A stretch of DNA of 64,000 nucleotides. It comes from Planococcus sp. APC 4015 (lineage in GTDB: Bacteria; Actinomycetota; Actinomycetes; Actinomycetales; Microbacteriaceae). The notes beneath the pieces were generated by a model, which had not been told where the DNA came from, did not search any database, and worked only from the letters and a program-made list of their open reading frames with translations. Shown one piece after another: positions 62,320-64,000 of the stretch (its first letter is position 1; each line of letters starts with the position of its first letter). The DNA lies in the NCBI GenBank assembly GCA_030407505.1, contig JASDDH010000004.1, forward strand, positions 1 to 64,000, read 5' to 3'. The translations under genes and the position numbers were made by a program.

Positions 62320-63999
62320 TCAGTCGTCGAGATCACCCTCTCCGAGCTCGGCGTCGATATCGGTCGGCATGGCGGCCATGGGGGAACCGCCACTCTCTGT
62401 CTGCAGCTTGCTCTTGATGCGAGCTATAAGCGTGTTTCGTCGAGAGTCGTAAAAGGCGAGGAAGTCGTCAACACTGTGGGGTAGGGAGTCCGGCAGCGCA
62501 TTGGCCTTGAGGAATGCGGCGTACTCGTCTGCTCCGGGATAGTGGTCGACCACCCACACGTCCGGTGCAGCGTCAGACTTGCCGACGTTCTCCGGGCCGG
62601 GAAGCAGCTCCAGGTTCGGGAGAAGATCCCGTTTTCCCACGAGCTCGTCGATCGCAGCATCGCTCAGTCGACGGGAGCCGTCCGCATTCTTGAGCGCCTT
62701 TAGAGCGCGCGGATCAAGTTGAGACTTCGGGAAGATGTGGTCTACGTGGTACTGCATGCGTGTGTCGACATGATCGAACAGCGTGGCCAGGACGGCCCAG
62801 GTGCGGCCACCGCCGTAAGCGAGTCCGAGGATGTCCTCAACGAGAGCGTCATTGACGTCGAGCGACTTGCCGCGACGCGCCATAGCTCGCTCAATAGAAG
62901 CAAGCGGGAATGCGTCTTCGCCCTCCGACCGAATGATGTCCCGCAGGTCGCGCAAGAGCGTGTCCAGGCCCGATCCCCACACACCGCGAGCGATGAGTGA
63001 ACGCAGCACCCACGAGCGCAGCGCAGCGCGGTCCTCGCGTTCATGCTTCTTGTCCGACACCCGATACGTCGGGGGGAGCGCCCGGCGATGCACGTAGTAG
63101 GCGACGGGAATGAGCACGCTGTCCGCCGTCAAGGTGCCGCCTGATAGACCGAAGTCGGCGAGCAGTTCGGCGGCGATGCGCAGCGATGTGCTGATCTCGT
63201 CCCACTTGGACTCGAGCGTCGCCATGTTGGCTGTGGTGAAGTTCTTGACCTTGAAGCCGACGTCTCCGACGTCGGCGAGTACGAGACCCGATTTCAAGAC
63301 TGTGTCCTGCGAGAAGTCGAAACCTTGGCCGGTGGTGTTGAGCGCGTCGACGAGATCGTGAACTGCTGCTCGCGCGTCCTTCTCTTTCCACTGCGCAGTC
63401 GCGATCGACATCAGGAGATCGCTGTAGGAGAGGACGGTGCCTCCTGAGTTGACGCGGACGAAGATATCTAGAACTCGCTCGATGTCTTGGTCGGTCTCCT
63501 CGTAAAAGTGGAGGCTCTGGTTGTGGTGCACCTCTTGCCAGAGAAGGCTGATCATCTCGACTGCTTTTGCATCGTTGCCGACGCCATACTTCACCGGGAT
63601 CTGAGCCATCTGGAAGGCCTCGCCGGCCTCGAAAATGTCGCTAATCGGGAACCATTTCTTGGTTTCGTCAGAGTTGGCCTGCTCAATCTGCTCCTTCGTG
63701 AGGAACGCCAGGTGATACTTCAACCCGGCCTCGTTCTCAGGCGCTTCGCCCAAGAGATTCAGGAAAAGCCGCCGCTCGGGATACGACCATGCCTTATTCG
63801 CCCACGCACGCGGGTTCCGGTACGCATACGTGCCTCGAAGGCCGATGTTCAGCGAGGTGAGGCGCTGCTGGCCGTCGAGTACCGCGATCACCTCGCGATC
63901 GGTCGGGATGTCGACGACGGGGTTGTGCTTCTTGTCGTAGCCGCTGTAGTCCCTCATGAACCCATAGAACTTGAACGAGCTCCCCGTCTCCGGGAGCAC
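62320..63999 (-). CDS. DUF262 domain protein, N-terminus outside window
   Basis: At least 560 residues of a DUF262 (GmrS-like) protein; the 5' part lies beyond the right edge. The ParB-like nucleotide motif DGQQRLTSLNIG is near the visible N-terminus, and a C-terminal HNH-like motif YHVDHIFPKSQLD is followed by conserved Asn/Leu residues. The combination is that of DUF262-DUF1524 type proteins, including GmrSD, which cleave modified DNA. Adjacent to the type III-like pair, it extends the defence cluster. Its start and any partner gene cannot be seen. Confidence 0.85.
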   Translation of the reverse strand: MLPETGSSFKFYGFMRDYSGYDKKHNPVVDIPTDREVIAVLDGQQRLTSLNIGLRGTYAYRNPRAWANKAWSYPERRLFLNLLGEAPENEAGLKYHLAFLTKEQIEQANSDETKKWFPISDIFEAGEAFQMAQIPVKYGVGNDAKAVEMISLLWQEVHHNQSLHFYEETDQDIERVLDIFVRVNSGGTVLSYSDLLMSIATAQWKEKDARAAVHDLVDALNTTGQGFDFSQDTVLKSGLVLADVGDVGFKVKNFTTANMATLESKWDEISTSLRIAAELLADFGLSGGTLTADSVLIPVAYYVHRRALPPTYRVSDKKHEREDRAALRSWVLRSLIARGVWGSGLDTLLRDLRDIIRSEGEDAFPLASIERAMARRGKSLDVNDALVEDILGLAYGGGRTWAVLATLFDHVDTRMQYHVDHIFPKSQLDPRALKALKNADGSRRLSDAAIDELVGKRDLLPNLELLPGPENVGKSDAAPDVWVVDHYPGADEYAAFLKANALPDSLPHSVDDFLAFYDSRRNTLIARIKSKLQTESGGSPMAAMPTDIDAELGEGDLDD

Positions 64000-64000
64000 C

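Larger units (their letters stand above)
49132..63999 (+). mobile_element. Tn7-like transposon (left end to beyond window, right end not seen)
   Basis: Starts with a left-end region and a complete tnsA-tnsB-tnsC-tniQ operon, followed by small hypothetical genes and a restriction-modification block that look like cargo. Lower GC, more varied codons and far fewer GGATGCC heptamers than the DNA to the left mark the junction. No matching inverted right end with clustered TGTCA motifs was found up to the window edge. The boundary of the element on the right is therefore unknown and some of the cargo may belong to a separate island. Confidence 0.7.

Overview
The window is high-GC DNA with short overlapping reading frames, GTG starts and many leaderless-type promoters. 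The uric-acid and kdp gene content and the extreme recurrence of the heptamer GGATGCC/GGCATCC fit an actinobacterium of the Microbacteriaceae, most likely Microbacterium or a close relative. That assignment is an inference; no rRNA or other marker gene was seen.

1-16.8 kb is a purine and ureide degradation locus. It opens with the end of a molybdenum hydroxylase (xanthine dehydrogenase type), then a four-gene ABC importer. Converging on these is a tightly overlapping six-gene operon on the minus strand: NCS1 permease, allantoinase, an FmdA-type amidase, a DUF3225-amidase fusion, ureidoglycine-glyoxylate aminotransferase and allantoate amidohydrolase. A cupin/XRE regulator and the divergent uraD-uraH-uricase operon complete it. 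Together they would take xanthine through urate, allantoin and allantoate to oxalurate and release the nitrogen. Arrays of GTnAC/GAAAC half-sites with 11-bp spacing, resembling GlnR boxes, lie before three of these transcription units. A purine NCS2 permease and apt lie further along (27.6-29.7 kb).

16.9-31.5 kb is mostly housekeeping or uncharacterised. It holds a DUF429 protein, a DUF222/HNH protein, and a four-gene cluster (DUF2126 transglutaminase, ATP-grasp/alpha-E fusion, second transglutaminase, zinc peptidase) of the predicted amidoligase type, followed by an alpha-glucosidase. 31.5-44.6 kb holds an M20 hydrolase and potassium uptake: a KimA-like transporter and a complete kdpFABC-DE operon preceded by an extra 27-codon membrane ORF. 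The sufS-sufU pair lies between the two potassium systems. Both K+ promoters carry the same 18-bp direct-repeat element, suggesting one KdpE regulon.

44.6-49.1 kb has an orphan AbiEi-like/nuclease-like gene flanked by two related 51-bp repeat arrays, each ending in a long hairpin. After it come a small membrane protein, TerC, and an arsR-SRPBCC pair.

At about 49.13 kb the base composition and codon use change. A Tn7-like element begins with repeated TGACA end motifs, then tnsA-tnsB-tnsC-tniQ with overlapping codons. TniQ carries six extra C-terminal zinc-ribbon repeats. Downstream are small hypothetical genes, a phosphoesterase, XRE and DUF2384 proteins, a type III-like modification-restriction pair and a DUF262 gene cut by the window edge. 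These look like defence cargo. The right transposon end was not found and may lie outside the window.
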